Part shown: one piece after another, positions 1 to 11,788 of the stretch | Layout of the letters: each line of letters begins with the position of its first letter | Position numbering within the stretch: the stretch's first letter is position 1 | DNA from: Limnomonas spitsbergensis | Taxonomy: Eukaryota; Chlorophyta; Chlorophyceae; Chlamydomonadales | Direction of reading: 5' to 3' | DNA: 64,000 nucleotides | Assembly: GCA_037349105.1 (NCBI GenBank) | Contig: JAYJMM010000124.1 | Location: 2,588,001-2,652,000 of the forward strand | The notes under the pieces: generated by a model | The model's database searches: none | What the model was told of the DNA's origin: nothing | Seen by the model: only the letters and a program-made list of their open reading frames with translations | Made by a program: the position numbers and the translations under genes

Positions 1-1483
1 CTAAAACCACTTTTTTCTGTTCTTTCTGTCCCACTTTATTTCCCCACCCGTAAAATTTGGCGCCCACTCAACCTCTTTTTAGCAGGGGCCAGAGTTTTAG
101 CAGGTTCTAAGCTTTTAGCAGGGTCTAGATTTTTGGCAGGGTCCAAAGTTTTAGACCTACAAACTGGGTGTTGCCATTAGGATCAGGCAATCGTTGATTG
201 GATTCCGCCTGGGTGCATGCATCTGGGCACCACTGGCCATGACCAGTACATGCGTTAGCCTATCTTACAATAACTTGATCAGGCTGAGCCGAAGCTTTAC
301 TGAAATGTCAACCAACACCATGGTAGCACAATCCGGCTAAACCAGTGCGGTAATGTGCTACCTACCATGACCAACACTGAAAAATGTATGAACCTGATGC
401 TCTCAATTTGTGTTGATGAGGCTCAGCCTGGATATGTTTACATTCTTCAGTCATCCATTTTTTCTTTCGGGAGGGGTATTTCTTTGTGTGTTTCTCCTTC
501 TTTCCCTCTTACCTTCAGTTTATTTTCTTTCAACGGGACAGTAGGGCGCCAATGCGGCCGAGCCTTTTTTAGCAGGGCCCAGAGGTGTAATGTCGTTGAC
601 ATACTTCAGGCATCCTCTAAACATCTTCTGCAATGGGCCTTCCTCTTGAGGCTTCCCCTGCAAGGAGACTGCTACAAGAGATGGGGGGGGAACGGGGACA
701 GGCGGAAGAGGAGGAGGGTCAGAGGGAAAGAGGGGGCAAGGACTAAATCAAAGAGCCAGAAATCCTCTATCAAAACCAGAAATAAAGAAAATTAAGCGAA
801 AGGGCTCAACCGTCAGCAGGAATAGGCTCAAGAACCGGCTGAGGACGCTCGTCATGCACGAGTGTCATGCACGACTGTCATGCATGAAGTCCATATTTTG
901 TGTGTGTGTGTCTTGTCACAATTTCAGCAAGCTTTTGCTTTTGCACTCACTAAGCCATCATACACTCCGCTGGGGCATTGCATGCTATGCATGGCAGCTG
1001 TACAGCAGCTCAGGCAGTGCAACCTCATTCCCTAAGTCCCTTATCTCATAGTCTGCCCTTTGAGGCATTGCCTCAGCCCTTGGGAAGTTACCAGGGATCC
1101 CTGCCGAAGTGGCGTCGAGCGGAAGTTGACAGTGAAAGCATGCCAGCCGTATGATGCATGAAAGGACGGGAGAAAAGTCGGGGCAGGATGTGAATGACGT
1201 GATATGCAACTCAGTTTTCTGCCAGTGTCTTCAACAGCTGCTTTACTTCCTTATTTATACCGTGTTCAGCAGGTTGATTCGTAGATTCAGGAGCATGCTA
1301 AAAGTGGGGATCCGAAACCTTAATTTGAATTTTCGCGCAGACAAAGCAACTTGACCCTAAATCTTCGCCTTCCGAACATACGCACTGAGACCTAATTCGA
1401 ATACGAAGCCTTGAACTAATCCTCGACAGCCTTGCCGTTCTTGAAACTACAGCAAGGGATCTGTTCGTTAGCAGCGGAGTGTC
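1..1483. other. Gene-free 5' stretch with retroelement tails
   Basis: No coding exon can be supported here. Bases about 75-150 hold several short degenerate copies of the 'agcagggcccaga' motif that ends a dispersed retroelement family in this window. Bases 480-600 hold a fuller copy of that family's 3' end. The rest is unique sequence with short open frames that show no domain or plausible splice partner. The promoter of the ORC6 gene starting at 1484 must lie in this region, but no TATA box or other element stands out. Confidence 0.6.
480..600 (+). repeat. 3' tail of a non-LTR element family
   Basis: A pyrimidine-rich stretch is followed by 'gcggccgagcc', an 'agcagggcccagaggtgt' block and a terminal 'aatgtcgttgac'. 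The same ending recurs at 30301-30745, about 50690-50755 and, inverted, at about 26284-26335, 28095-28160, 36180-36240 and 58705-58810. Its constant right end and variable left end fit 5'-truncated copies of a retroposed element. Confidence 0.6.
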
Positions 1484-4400
1484 ATGGACGTTGTGCGACT
1501 TGCGAAGCAGCTGGGGGTGACTCAGTCAGCTGTTGTCACGCGGGCAAAGGAGCTCATCAGCTTGGCTACTGCAAAAGCTGGTACCTTGGGACAGGTCAGC
1601 AGTGTTACTTTTAGTGTGCTACAGACTGGACACGGAACGAGCCCAGCTAGGCTCGCCACCTAGGCTCTCATATCACGCCGTCGTTGCAGTCTGCCCTGCT
1701 TTTTTCAAGAGTTCGTAATCAGCTGTCATGTCCCGCTCACAGGCAGAGATCTGCAAAGCGGCTGTGTGCCTGGAGCTCGCTTGCAGAGCGTGAGTCCTAA
1801 ATACCAATGCATGCATGCATGAATGCTGGTACTAATTGCCCAGTCATGACTCATGAGTGCCCTTGCATGCATGCGTGTCGGCCATGCAAGGGTCACCCAT
1901 TCTCAGCGGGGACCTGCCGCCAAAAACATGCTGAGCCAATTAAATCCGAGACCTGCGTTCATCCAACTTTGTCATGTAAGCAAGCCATGCAGTGTACACA
2001 CAACGTATCTGCTTGCATTGGTAGCTGACACATTCATGTGCAGACCATGGTCATGCGCATAACAATTTGCACTGAGATCCTCGAACCGAAGTCATGCACC
2101 AACAACTGTCATGCGAAGAACTTAGTCATTGCCGAGTCGCACTAACTACCTTGCTATGCGTAGTACCTTGCCATGCATAGTGCAATGCCATGCGTAGTAC
2201 CATGCCATGTGTAGGACCTTATCATGTGTAGTACCTTGCCATGCACAGTGCAATGCCATGCATAATACCATGCCGTGGGTAGTATCATGCCATGCGTAGT
2301 ACCTTGTCATGTGTAGTGCAATGCCATGCGTAGTACCATGCCATACATAGGACCTTACGATGCGTAGTGCAATGTCAAGCGTAGCACAATGCCATGCGTA
2401 GTACCTTGCCATGCATAGTGCAATGCCATGCGTAGTACAATGCCAGGCGGAGCACCTTGTCATGCGTAGTGCAATGCCTTGCGTAGTACATTGCCATGCG
2501 TAGTGCAATGCCTTGTATCGTACATTGCCATGCGTAGTGCAATGCCATGCGTAGTACGATGTTAAGCGTAGTACCTTGCCATACATAGTGCAATACCATG
2601 CGTAGTACCATGCCATGCATAGGACGAAACGTAGTGCAATGCCATGCGTAGTACCTTGCCATGCGTAGTACATTGCCATGCGTAGTGCAATTTCATGCGT
2701 AGTACAATGCCATGCGTGGTACCTTGTCATGCGTAGTGTAATGTCATGCGTAGTACCATGCGAAGCGTAGTACCTTGCCATGCGTAGTGCAATGCCATGC
2801 GTAGTACTTAGCCATGCGTAGTGCAATGCCATGCGTAGTACCATGCCATGCGAAGTGCAATGCCATGCGTAGTACCTTGCCATGAGTAGTACCTTGCCAT
2901 GCTTAGCGCATTGCCATGTGTAGTACCATGCCATGCAAAGGACCTTGTCATGCGTAGGACCATGCCATGCGTAGGACCTTATGATGCTTGGCACCTTGCC
3001 ATGCGTAGTACATTATCATGCGTTGCATCTTGCCATGTGTATCTCCACCGGGACAAAGACTGAAACGTTCCACATGTACTCATGCAGGGCTCAATGCAAC
3101 AACGAGTTGACACGTGAGACGTTTGTCAAGCACGGCTGTGTTAACGTTAAGGTGCAGAGCTCAGGACCTAAAAATAAAATAATAAAGAGTAGATTGATAA
3201 AGACTGCGCTCAAATTAATTGATGATTGGCCTGCGCGCACATGGCTGCAAGCTAATAAGAATTCAAAATCGCCGCTGCGCGGAGTGTCAGTCAGGTGCCC
3301 AGACAACTACCGGTATTTTAGGGTGCGCACTATGAATACAAAAAGGAAATCTCAAAAACTGCTTGCTAGCGTGCGACTGTTTGATTTGACATCCGTTCAA
3401 TATCCTGACGCCTGTCCCTGTATTCTCATGGAGCATACCCCTGAGCCAGCTCCTTAGTGCCTACGTACTCACGTTTTTCACACCAGATCATTTTGAAATA
3501 ATTCGAAATTTTAGTAAAGAGCACTCGAGGTCTTCGCCACCTGCGGAGCACAAACACTTCCCTCCCACACACGTCAACATGCCCCTCCCTCCGACACGCA
3601 CGTCAAAAGGCAACTCCCTCCCACCAACGTCATAATGTGATGCGTGCCATGCAAGCATTCACTTTCCCCGTAAGACTGATGCTCCTTTGCTGCTTCTGTC
3701 GATTTGTGTACAGCTATCTGGGCAAAGGGCGTGCATGATGCACCTGCAAGTTCCATAACCCCTCCCCTCCCCTCCTGCGGTGACTTTCGACCCTGGCATC
3801 TGTTCTCTGGGCATCAGGGCATGCGTCTGCAAGTTCCCTCCATCCCTCCCCTACCTTACTGCCGTGAATTCCACCCTCCACCTACCAGGCAGATATGCAT
3901 ATCCTGTCTTCCGTGCAAACCTGCACCCTGCATGCAACCATGCCACCTCCAGCTGTAGCAGGTTAAAGCATGCTGCAGCACACCCACGTCCTATCCCACT
4001 CATCAGTCATAAACCCTTGACCCTAAACCCTGCGCCCTCACCCCTGGTCAGGTGTATGCCAACACCTTCAACATGCTGCAGCAAACCCGGAAACCCTATC
4101 CCACTGATCAGCCGTAACCCTTGAGCCTAAACCCTGCGCCCTCACCCCTGGTCAGGTGTATGCCAACACCTTCAACATGTTGCAGCAAGTCCTGGGGGTG
4201 TCCCGCAAAGTGGATCTGCAACACTTGGTCATGCAGTTTGGTTGCGCCAGCGTCCGGTGAGTTGCCGGCATTCCGTGATCCCTCTTTCGTGGCTTGGCTG
4301 CAGTTCAGCTACAATTTTGCTACCCCTGGCCCCCAGCCGAAGGCCCCATGCACTGCCATCCATACTGCATGGGCCTGTGTCTGTGGGCTGGGGTCGAGCC

Positions 4401-7400
4401 AGGTTCGTCCCCAAGGTGCTCAGTAAGACAGGTTAAACACTGAACCCTTCTGATTATGCTGCGTCCAGTGAGTCAGTGTTGTGCAACCGAGGCAGCCCTT
4501 TGCGGCTGCTCCGTCTGCATTAGTGTCAACCTTTACGACCTGGAAAAGAGAGGCGCTGCTGCAGGGCCAAAAGGTCCCAGCGGATCGAATCGGAAGGACT
4601 GCATAAGTTGAAGTGGCCTAGAAGTTAAGGGACTGCCTAAACTGCCGGGGGGTGCTTGTCGCAGCTCGGCAGGCGCCAGCGCAGGCCTGGAGAGCTGTGC
4701 AGAATAATGTAAACAAAAGCCTTTTCCCTGAGACCTTAAGAGCTGTGGAATAGTGTAAAAGCCTAAACCCTGAGAGCCCAAAACCTGGTAAACCCTTCAA
4801 CCTGAGGCACCTGCCAAAGAGTTTAGAGTTTAGAAGCCAGTGTACCGCCTTCATAACGCATTCCAATGCTTTCTAATGCAAGCCGGACCACCGTTGCCTG
4901 GCCGCTGGGCCGCAACCACTCAACGGGGACCAAATTGTGGTCGGCCGGAGGCCCAAGCTGCAGGGCTTGCTGCACCAGACCCCCCATGGCCCTGTGCCGT
5001 GATGTAGCTGCATCGTAGCTGACACGAGCTAAAAGGATCATTGGCTCCCAATCATCACTCCCAAGCACACACAATTGTGTAACAGACAATGGAGAGCGTT
5101 TGGTGTGCTGTTGTTGCAGCCTTGAGCGTTTTTTGTGTCCCTTCTTAGCACAATCACGACCTTGACTTCCGTGCATGCTGCAGGCAGAGCGTGGTCCGCG
5201 TCCTTAATCTGTACAAGGAGCGCTTTGTGGCCAGGCTGCCTGAGACAGAAAAGGCTCAGGCCGACTTCAGCCGCCCCGTGTTCCTGTGTGTTGCCTTCCA
5301 CCTGGTCGCCAGGAAGTACAAGGTGGGGTGTGGGCAGTACAAGGTGGGACGTGTGAAGTGCAAAATGTGGGGCATTGGCAGAACAAGTTGCGGTGTGGGA
5401 AGGATCCAGGGTGCGGGCTAGCGGGGTGCGGGGGCGGCACGGTCCCGGTGGCGAGCGGGACTACTCACTCCTCAGGGTATGGGGTGTGTTTGGGAGGGTA
5501 TGATCCAGGGGGCAGGCAGGCAGGGGGACTCACCTTACCGAAGGCAGGCAGGGCTGCTTTCTTCCGAGGGCGTAGAGGGTGTGTATAAGGGTATGATCCA
5601 GGGTCTGGCAGGCGGGGTGCGGAGGCCGCACCTCCCTGGAGGCAAACGGGGTTTTTCTCTTCTGGGGCGGGCAGGGGGCGGGCGGACGGGGCTGCTAGAG
5701 ACCATGTGTGCGCCTGGCCTGGCCCCTTGCTGAACCCTGCACCCTCAATCCGCACCCTCATGTGGAGCAATGCATGCTGTCAGAGACCACATCTGTGCCC
5801 CTCTAGGTTTATTTCCTGGGAGTTTACTTTCTCGCCAGACAAAGGGCTGGAAGGGTACTCTCGCCTGGTACCCTCCTGAAGCCTATACCCTGCACCCTGC
5901 AACCGCACAGATGATGGTGGAGCAATATGCGATGTAAGAGACCATGTGCTTGCCTCGCTGATGCCCACTGTGCCACACGTCTGAAAATCTTGATAAACCC
6001 TCAACCCCGCGCAGATCAAGGTGTGGCAACGCGCGCGGTCAGAAGCCATGTGCGTGCCTCGCTGGTGCATAGCCTCGCCACCCACCTCGTCCCTCCATGA
6101 AGCCTATACCCTGCACCCTTAACCTCGCGTAGATCAAGGTGGAACAACGTGCGCTGTTAGAGACCATGTGCGTGCCCCGTGACGATTTCCTGGAGATCAG
6201 CGCCTCGATGTACGAGCTCTGCTTCGACGTGGTGGGCGTGGAGAAGAACAAGAAGAAGGCCACGCAGCGCATGACTCGCACAAACGTCATGGACAACCAC
6301 CGGTGTGTTAAGGGTATATGCTCGCACGACCAACGTCAGACCAGCTGCAGGCCAGCTTCAGACCAGGTCCAGACTAGCTCCAGACTAGCTTCAGGCTAAG
6401 TCCAAACTAGCTTCAGGCCAGCCCCAAACCAGCTCCAGGCCAGCTTAAGACCATCTCCAGACCAGCTTCAGACAAACTTCAGACCAGCTCCGCTATACTT
6501 AATAGCTGGCGGGTTTTGGGTTAGTCACAGCACCAGACCTTTTCCGTAATGGCCAGGCTATCATGAACAAAGTGTCCAGGTGGTTCTTCAGTATGAACAA
6601 GGTGGTTCTTCAGTACGAACAAGGTGGTTCCTCAGTATGAACAAGGTGGTTCCTCAGTATGAACAAGGTGGTTCCTCAGTATGAACAAGGTGGTTCCTCA
6701 GTATGAACAAGGTGGTTCTTCAGTATGAACAAGGTGGTTCTTCAGTATGAACAAGGTGGTTCCTCAGTATGAACAAGGTGGTTCCCCAGTATGAACAAGG
6801 TGGTTCTTCAGTATGAACAAGGTGGTTCCTCAGTATGAACAAGGTGGTTCCTCAGTATGAACAAGGTGGTTCTTCAGTATGAACAAGGTGGTTCCTCAGT
6901 ATAAACAAGGTGGTTCTTCAGTATGAACAAGGTGGTTCCTCAGTATGAACAAGGTGGTTCCTCAGTATGAACAAGGTGGTTCTTCAGTATGAACAAGGTG
7001 GTTCCTCAGTATGAACAAGGTGGTTCTTCAGTATGAATAAGGTGGTTCCTCAGTATGAACAAGGTGGTTCTTCAGTATGAACAAGGTGGTTCTTCAGCAC
7101 CGGTATGGCATGCGCCTTCTCCAAAAGGAAATGGATTTGTTTGGGGTAAAGGGTTTAAGGTTTGCCTTCATGAAGGCCTCCTTGCCCATAATTGAAATAA
7201 ACTCGGCTGTCCCGAATAATTTGTGTGTGATGCAGGCAAGAGTTGTCGGACGACAGCGACCAAGAGAATTGCAGAGAGGATGCGCAGCCCAGCACCTCCA
7301 AAAACGGCACCATGGCGCGGGCGCCTGCAGCGGGGGGCGGCGGCGGCGTGGGCCGCCCCTCCAAGCGCGCCAAGCGTAGCGAGGAGGCGTATGACGAATG

Positions 7401-7605
7401 GAAGCTGCTGGTGTTGTCTGGGAGGGCTGGCGCAGCAAAGCCTGCTCCTTGCTCGGCGGCGGCTGACGACGTGGGAGGCAGGGGGGGCGGCGCGGCGGTG
7501 GGGGGGTCTACGGGCGACCGCCGGGGGAGAGATGAGGAGAAGGCGGAGCGGGGGTCGGATGGGCAGGGCGGGCTCCGGCAGTCAACACTGGCGTTTGCGC
7601 ATTAA
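1484..7605 (+). CDS. ORC6: Origin recognition complex subunit 6, copy A (7 exons)
   Basis: This is the Orc6 subunit of the nuclear origin recognition complex, which takes part in origin licensing and MCM loading. My exon model is 1484-1594, 1743-1789, 3088-3151, 4156-4256, 5184-5322, 6133-6302 and 7236-7605. Every junction has GT/AG ends and matching phase, giving 333 aa without a stop. The start is the ATG at 1484 (MDVVRLAKQLGV). Hallmarks in order are the N-terminal helical repeat, EICKAAVCLELA (exon 2), KHGCVNVK (exon 3), YANTFNMLQQVLGV (exon 4), LYKERFVARLP then SRPVFLCVAFHLVARKYK (exon 5), and SMYELCFDVVGVEK (exon 6). The tail has a basic KRAKR patch and the conserved EEAYDEWK segment known from plant and animal Orc6 as the Orc3-binding end. 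Exon sizes and phases match copy B at 40-50 kb. Introns 2, 3, 5 and 6 are full of tandem repeats. It was recognised by family motifs, with no database search. Confidence 0.9.
2150..3030. repeat. 17-bp minisatellite in ORC6-A intron 2
   Basis: About fifty degenerate copies of a 17-bp unit resembling 'ccatgcgtagtaccttg' alternate with a variant ending 'tgcaatg'. The array ends about 60 bases before the acceptor of exon 3. Long open frames on the minus strand are only translations of this array. Copy B of ORC6 also has a large minisatellite in the same intron, but with a different unit. Confidence 0.9.
4027..4131 (+). repeat. Exon echo: 104-bp tandem copy of the exon 4 acceptor region
   Basis: The branch/acceptor region and the first ~33 coding bases of ORC6-A exon 4 (VYANTFNMLQQ) occur twice, at 4052 and, as the true exon, at 4156. 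The first copy breaks off after the glutamines. A second acceptor 104 bases upstream of the real one could in principle be used, but it leads into a truncated exon. Confidence 0.85.
4257..5183. other. ORC6-A intron 4
   Basis: There is no coding evidence inside this intron. Bases about 4870-5020 are an inverted, diverged copy of a dispersed element with 'cagctacatcacggc', 'ggtgcagca' and 'ggtttggtcccc' blocks. Plus-strand relatives lie at about 19930-20060, 21235-21330, 35840-35990 and 58470-58620. Confidence 0.5.
5323..6132 (+). repeat. Exon echoes in ORC6-A intron 5
   Basis: Immediately after the exon 5 donor, the junction block 'tacaaggtggg' is repeated once (about 5337-5348). Before exon 6, partial copies of its beginning (IKVEQRALLETMC) appear at about 5690-5715, 5765-5800, 5915-5960 and 6010-6070, each decayed by substitutions, stops or deletions. 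The spacing is irregular (roughly 75-150 bases) and each copy brings adjacent intron sequence along. Confidence 0.8.
6305..6500 (+). repeat. Short tandem repeat 'ccagcttcaga' in ORC6-A intron 6
   Basis: About fifteen imperfect 11-12 bp units based on 'gaccagctccag' and 'gaccagcttcag' follow the exon 6 donor. The same tract follows the stray exon 6 copy at 27440-27490, showing that intron sequence was duplicated with that exon. Confidence 0.8.
6560..7105 (+). repeat. 22-bp minisatellite in ORC6-A intron 6
   Basis: About 24 highly homogeneous copies of a 22-bp unit, 'gtatgaacaaggtggttcct' plus 'ca', differ mainly at one c/t position. The homogeneity suggests recent expansion. The array lies 130 bases upstream of the exon 7 acceptor at 7235. 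Confidence 0.95.
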
Positions 7606-8038
7606 GCATTGGAGTTCAGTTGGGTCTAGGGTGTTTAGGGGTTCCGGGTTTGGTTTGTGATGGAAAGCCAAATCGTCATCTCCAGCCACCATAGTGTGAT
7701 GAGGGGAGGTAAGGGCTGAGTCGCTCAATGGTATTTTTGCGTGCATTAGTGTGTTGATGAGGGGACTTGCTGCCTGCCTGGCTTCTATGAACTAGAGATA
7801 CGGCGGAGTTACAGTTTATAGTCATAAGTTGGGTTTTAAGGAGAGGGATCAGACCTGCAACCGGAAAGCATTTGTGTTTTTCACACGGATGTCTCAGGAT
7901 CTGAATGGGCTGACACTGGTTGTCTGAAACTGGTTCAGTTTCAGGTATTAGTCATCATTTATTCGTAGTTGAGGGATGACACCTGCAAGGCTGCAAACCC
8001 TCTCTGGAAGAGGGGATCATTTACAGGTATTCCTGCTG
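7606..8038. other. Intergenic stretch after ORC6-A
   Basis: This stretch lies between the ORC6-A stop codon and the orphan xylulokinase exon on the other strand. I see no gene in it. It should contain the ORC6-A 3' UTR and polyadenylation site, but no 'tgtaa' signal of the kind used by green algae is obvious close to the stop. Confidence 0.4.
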
Positions 8039-8285
8039 CTATTCCTGTACTTCTGCTGATGCCGTGGCTACCCCAGCGCCTCTGCCAGCAAACAACAGCT
8101 GGTCCAGGGCCAGGTGCCTCGCTATCGCCTGCTCGTACAACAGCTTGGTACCCGGGTCCGGTTGCACCACCTCTGACACACGCTGCGGGTGCATCGACAC
8201 AAAGCTCTCCACGGGCACGCGGCTCCAACACGCAGCACCCTGTAGGGCCGCACCCAGCGCCGCGGTCTCTCCCTCCGCTGGTATC
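8039..8285 (-). pseudogene. Orphan copy of the last xylulokinase exon
   Basis: This 247-base segment has an AG acceptor at its 5' end (minus strand) and encodes 81 residues ending in TAG. It is nearly the same as exon 11 of the complete xylulokinase at 28327-28582. Shared blocks include PAEGETAALGAALQG, RVPVESFVS and VVQPDPGTK, and both end SAEVQE. It is open and shows little decay, differing by some substitutions and a three-residue deletion near the end. None of the other ten exons can be found upstream on this strand. It is therefore either a remnant of a lost second gene or a transposed exon. It sits tail to tail with ORC6-A. Confidence 0.85.
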
Positions 8286-8346
8286 CTACACATTGAGGAT
8301 TATAAATTCAGGTTCCATGCCCAAGGGCCACACACATTACCTTGTT

Positions 8347-9060
8347 AACCTGAACCACAGCATTACCGGTAACCATGTGTAACCTGAACCACAGCATTAC
8401 CGGTAACCATGTGTAACCTGAACCACAGCATCACTGGTAACCATGTGTAACCTGAACCACAGCATTACCGGTAACCATGTGTAACCTGAACCACAGCATT
8501 ACCGGTAACCATGTGTAACCTGAACCACAGCATTACCGGTAACCATGTGTAACCTGAACCACAGCATTACCGGTAACCATGTGTAACCTGAACCACAGCA
8601 TTACCGGTAACCATGTGTAACCTGAACCACAGCATTACCGGTAACCATGTGTAACCTGAACCACAGCATTACCGGTAACCATGTGTAACCTGAACCACAG
8701 CATTACCGGTAACCATGTGTAACCTGAACCACAGCATTACCGGTAACCATGTGTAACCTGAACCACAGCATTACCGGTAACCATGTGTAACCTGAACCAC
8801 AGCATTACCGGTAACCATGTGTAACCTGAACCACAGCATCACTGGTAACCATGTGTAACCTGAACCACAGCATTACCGGTAACCATGTGTAACCTGAACC
8901 ACAGCATTACCGGTAACCATGTGTAACCTGAACCACAGCATTACCGGTAACCATGTGTAACCTGAACCACAGCATTACCGGTAACTATGTGTAACCTGAA
9001 CCACAGCATTACCGGTAACCATGTGTAGCCTGAACCACAGCCGGTGACCATGTGTAGCCT
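8347..9060. repeat. 34-bp minisatellite
   Basis: About 21 almost identical copies of a 34-bp unit contain 'aacctgaaccacagcatt', 'accggtaacc' and 'atgtgt'. Two copies carry a 'cattac' to 'catcac' change with a matching 'accgg' to 'actgg' change. The right end decays into shorter units (about 9020-9080). It is a direct tandem array with no unique spacers, so it is not a CRISPR array. Confidence 0.95.
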
Positions 9061-9862
9061 GAACCACAGCCGGTGACCACAGCCCAGCTCTTGGTCACGG
9101 TGGAAGATCTTTGCGGTCTGACAGTATGTGCTTGTTAGTGACAATAATGAGCATACTAACACATGCGCGCCTCCTCTCCCCCAACCATACCTACTACGAA
9201 GTGCGGTGATGTATGGAAGGTTTTCCCACCATTACAGCATGGACTAGCTGACACAAAATTATGGCTAGGTTTCCCTGACCTACCCAAGCTAGCTGTCATT
9301 TATGTGCAATATTTTGATACCCCCCACGCTAAAGCGCAGCCCTAACCAAATTGCCCCCATGTATCTCACCAACTGGTCCCAAGCTCCTACCATGACAAAA
9401 CCATCCTGATAGTGGACGTCGTGTCCTTCACTTCCGCCTGTTCCGGGCGAGAGGGGGGAGGGGGCAAAAAAAATCAAACACCCCATCATCAAAAAATGTG
9501 ATACGACCCCTGGCTACCTCCCCCCCCCTGCGTCTGGAACTTAGCAAAACCTTAATTTCTCAGTCAAAAATGTGAATTTAAGGAAGGGAGAGGGGTCAAT
9601 TTCAGTCAGCTCGACAGTGCGCTTCCAAAGGTGTCGATAAATGTACTTGTTCCAAAGATTCAAGCGGTGAAACAAAGGAATATACAATTGCTCTAGCTAC
9701 CACCTGCCAGCTACCTATCCACGCTAGAGGCTCCAGAAACGAGAGGACTCACACATGATGAGTGGCTTAAAACTAGCATCTTACTTGAGCGTGCTGATGT
9801 GCTGCTTCAGAAGCTTCGTCTTCTGCTTCGTGGGGAGGTCCTTGCCCCCCCCCTCAAACTCC
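9061..9862. other. Gene-free stretch
   Basis: I see no supported gene. The region has C-rich runs (for example about 9460-9530) and short frames without domains. Confidence 0.4.
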
Positions 9863-10690
9863 TCAGCGCTGATGGCATATCTCATCTACCTCCTGACCAG
9901 GGTGGGCTGACTCCATGTGATCTAGGAAGTGATAGCTCCACACATCAGGGCCGACGGTACCCGTGATGCACCTGCAGATGGTGCAAGCCACTGGTCTGCT
10001 AGTGCAAGGATTGGTGGCAGAACCCCTCTCAGCAACCGCATATGACATCTTGTACTTCAGGGGGCAGCGGGACTCGACTGCTAGCGTGCTGCTGTTCGAT
10101 CCTATGTCCAAGTCCGTTTTGCACAGGCCTGATGTCCTGTCGTCACACACAATGCCACAGAAGCCGCATGCCTCAGCACCACTTGGGTCCAAGCTACAGG
10201 CTGCCCCACATTGGCGCCGCAAGAAGTGCGCTCCGACGTGCACCACATAGCTGAGCTTGGTTATCTTCCCTCAGCCATGCACCTTGCACACCGTTGGCGG
10301 ATCCCCAGCTACTCATGGTGGTCCATATTCTTGCCGAAGATCCTCCAATTCTCGGGGGATATCAACGCAAAGTGTTCAGGGCTCGGCATCATCGCCTCTG
10401 TACGGGAACTCAGCTGACATGCTCAAGTTGGGGCTAGAAGCTGGTGGAAGCTGACCAGGGACCCCCACCAGCTGGGCTAGCAGGCAGTTGAAGATGACGT
10501 CAAGGGTCGACACCTCGCACGTCGCAATGATACCCGGAGAAGGGGAGGCTGACATTGCAAAGGGCATGGCCTGTGGGCTGGCACCTTGAATACGACATGC
10601 TTGGGTCACTACATCTGGGGATGGGCGCTGCTGCTGCAGGCTTTCGGGTGAAGGCTCGGCAGCAGGATCAACATCAGGTTGTCATTGCGT
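9863..10690 (-). pseudogene. Decayed Cys/His-rich ORF, probably transposon-derived
   Basis: On the minus strand an open stretch (10246 to 9863) has many cysteines, including CGFCGIVC and later CTICRC followed by VWSYHFLDHMESAHP, which resembles a C2H2-like finger with a W-x-Y/F-x(4)-H-x(4)-H spacing. Upstream on the same strand, 10690-10376 is open in another frame and encodes a Ser/Pro-rich then hydrophobic segment (CLLAQLVGVPG). Between them, frames change and stops intervene (for example ISPENWRIFGKNMDHHE, then a stop). The finger pattern resembles those in algal and fungal DNA-transposon accessory proteins, but I cannot name a family. It is likely a degraded mobile-element gene. A short-intron cellular gene is less likely. 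Confidence 0.45.
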
Positions 10691-11788
10691 AATCCATAGC
10701 AACTACCAATGCAGCTACTCCCTTTGAGTCCATAATGAGCGTACGCACAACGGTGTATGTGGTTACGGAGCCATGACACCCCCCATGCAAAAATTATATG
10801 CCAAGAGGGGTACCGGTATGGTTTTCTGTTTGGCAGAGTTTATGATGCATATCAGTAGCAAATGACATGAAGAATGCAACGGTGCAGCTCTCGTCTGAAG
10901 CTGATGTTAAATAAAAAAGCTCCGAACTTTTTAAAAATCGCCTTTTTTGTTTACCCACCCCACACTTTGCCCCTCCATATCCCTCATCCCCCTGGGCCCA
11001 AGACATTTATAAGGCCAGATATGGAAAGCTCTCGTCAAACTCTACAACTTTCGATGATGGGGTGTATCCAAATGTTTTTTGCCCCCCTCCTTCGGTTCCG
11101 GGTGCTGAACAATCCGCATGGTAGTTGGTGTTTATTTCAGTGCACGTCAATCTCACTGAATAGGGCAGGGTCAGAACTTTCAAAATATTCCTGTGCACAG
11201 TCGGTCAATTTCAAGTACCCCGTCAAGGCATGTCAAACTAGGGGTGGGGGGGGCCAAGCTCCTCCAATTAACGTTTTGCCCCCTCCTCGGCATGAGTAGG
11301 AAAAAGCATTAGTGAAATTGTGCGCTGTCTTATGAATTATACATGGCCAGCCTCTCGGTCCTTTTCTTGCACACTTTCCCACGTTGATGATTCCTCGACA
11401 GTCTCCTATTTTAAAATAACATAAAAAAATCTGTCCAAGCTGCCAATGAACGCACATTTGTGAGGCTGAATTCATGACAGGACTGCTGCTCAAAGCGCAG
11501 CTGGTGGCATGCCTGTATCCTGCTGCCAGCCATTACGAATGACCCACACAAATATTAGTTTACAGCAGTCGAAACAAGCGGCGAAGTGCAGGACAATTTG
11601 CAGGACCAGACATAAATCCCTTTGTTCAAACTAATTGAACATTGTGGCTGCCTGGGGATAGCAGGCTTAATATCAGGAAATCAGGGCGCAAACAGAGGCA
11701 TTGCCTCAGGCCTTTGTGAAAGTAACAGCGATTCCTGCCGAGGTGACGATGAGCGGCCAAGTTTAAGTGGCTTGGACCCCCCTCCCCC
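10691..11788. other. Gene-free stretch with an inverted dispersed repeat
   Basis: Bases about 10905-11045 are an inverted, diverged copy of the element found at 26590-27070 and 28630-29110. Shared landmarks are the 'gggtgggagatatgg' and 'gagagcgttcc' blocks read on the other strand. Nothing else in the stretch suggests a gene. The 3' UTR of the AP2 gene must lie at its right end. Confidence 0.45.

Noticed and set aside
2146..2994. 282-codon minus-strand open frame rich in AWHCTTHG
   Set aside because: Translation of the 17-bp minisatellite in ORC6-A intron 2.
4000..4150. Telomere-like 'aaaccctgaaccct' motifs here and elsewhere
   Set aside because: Only isolated 'aaccct' words within introns, with no uninterrupted TTTAGGG-type array.
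8347..9060. CRISPR-like appearance of regularly spaced repeats
   Set aside because: The 34-bp units are directly abutting with no variable spacers, and the context is a eukaryotic nuclear genome.
9163..9345. Short plus-strand open frame between repeats
   Set aside because: No domain, no splice partner and no codon signal distinguishing it from background.
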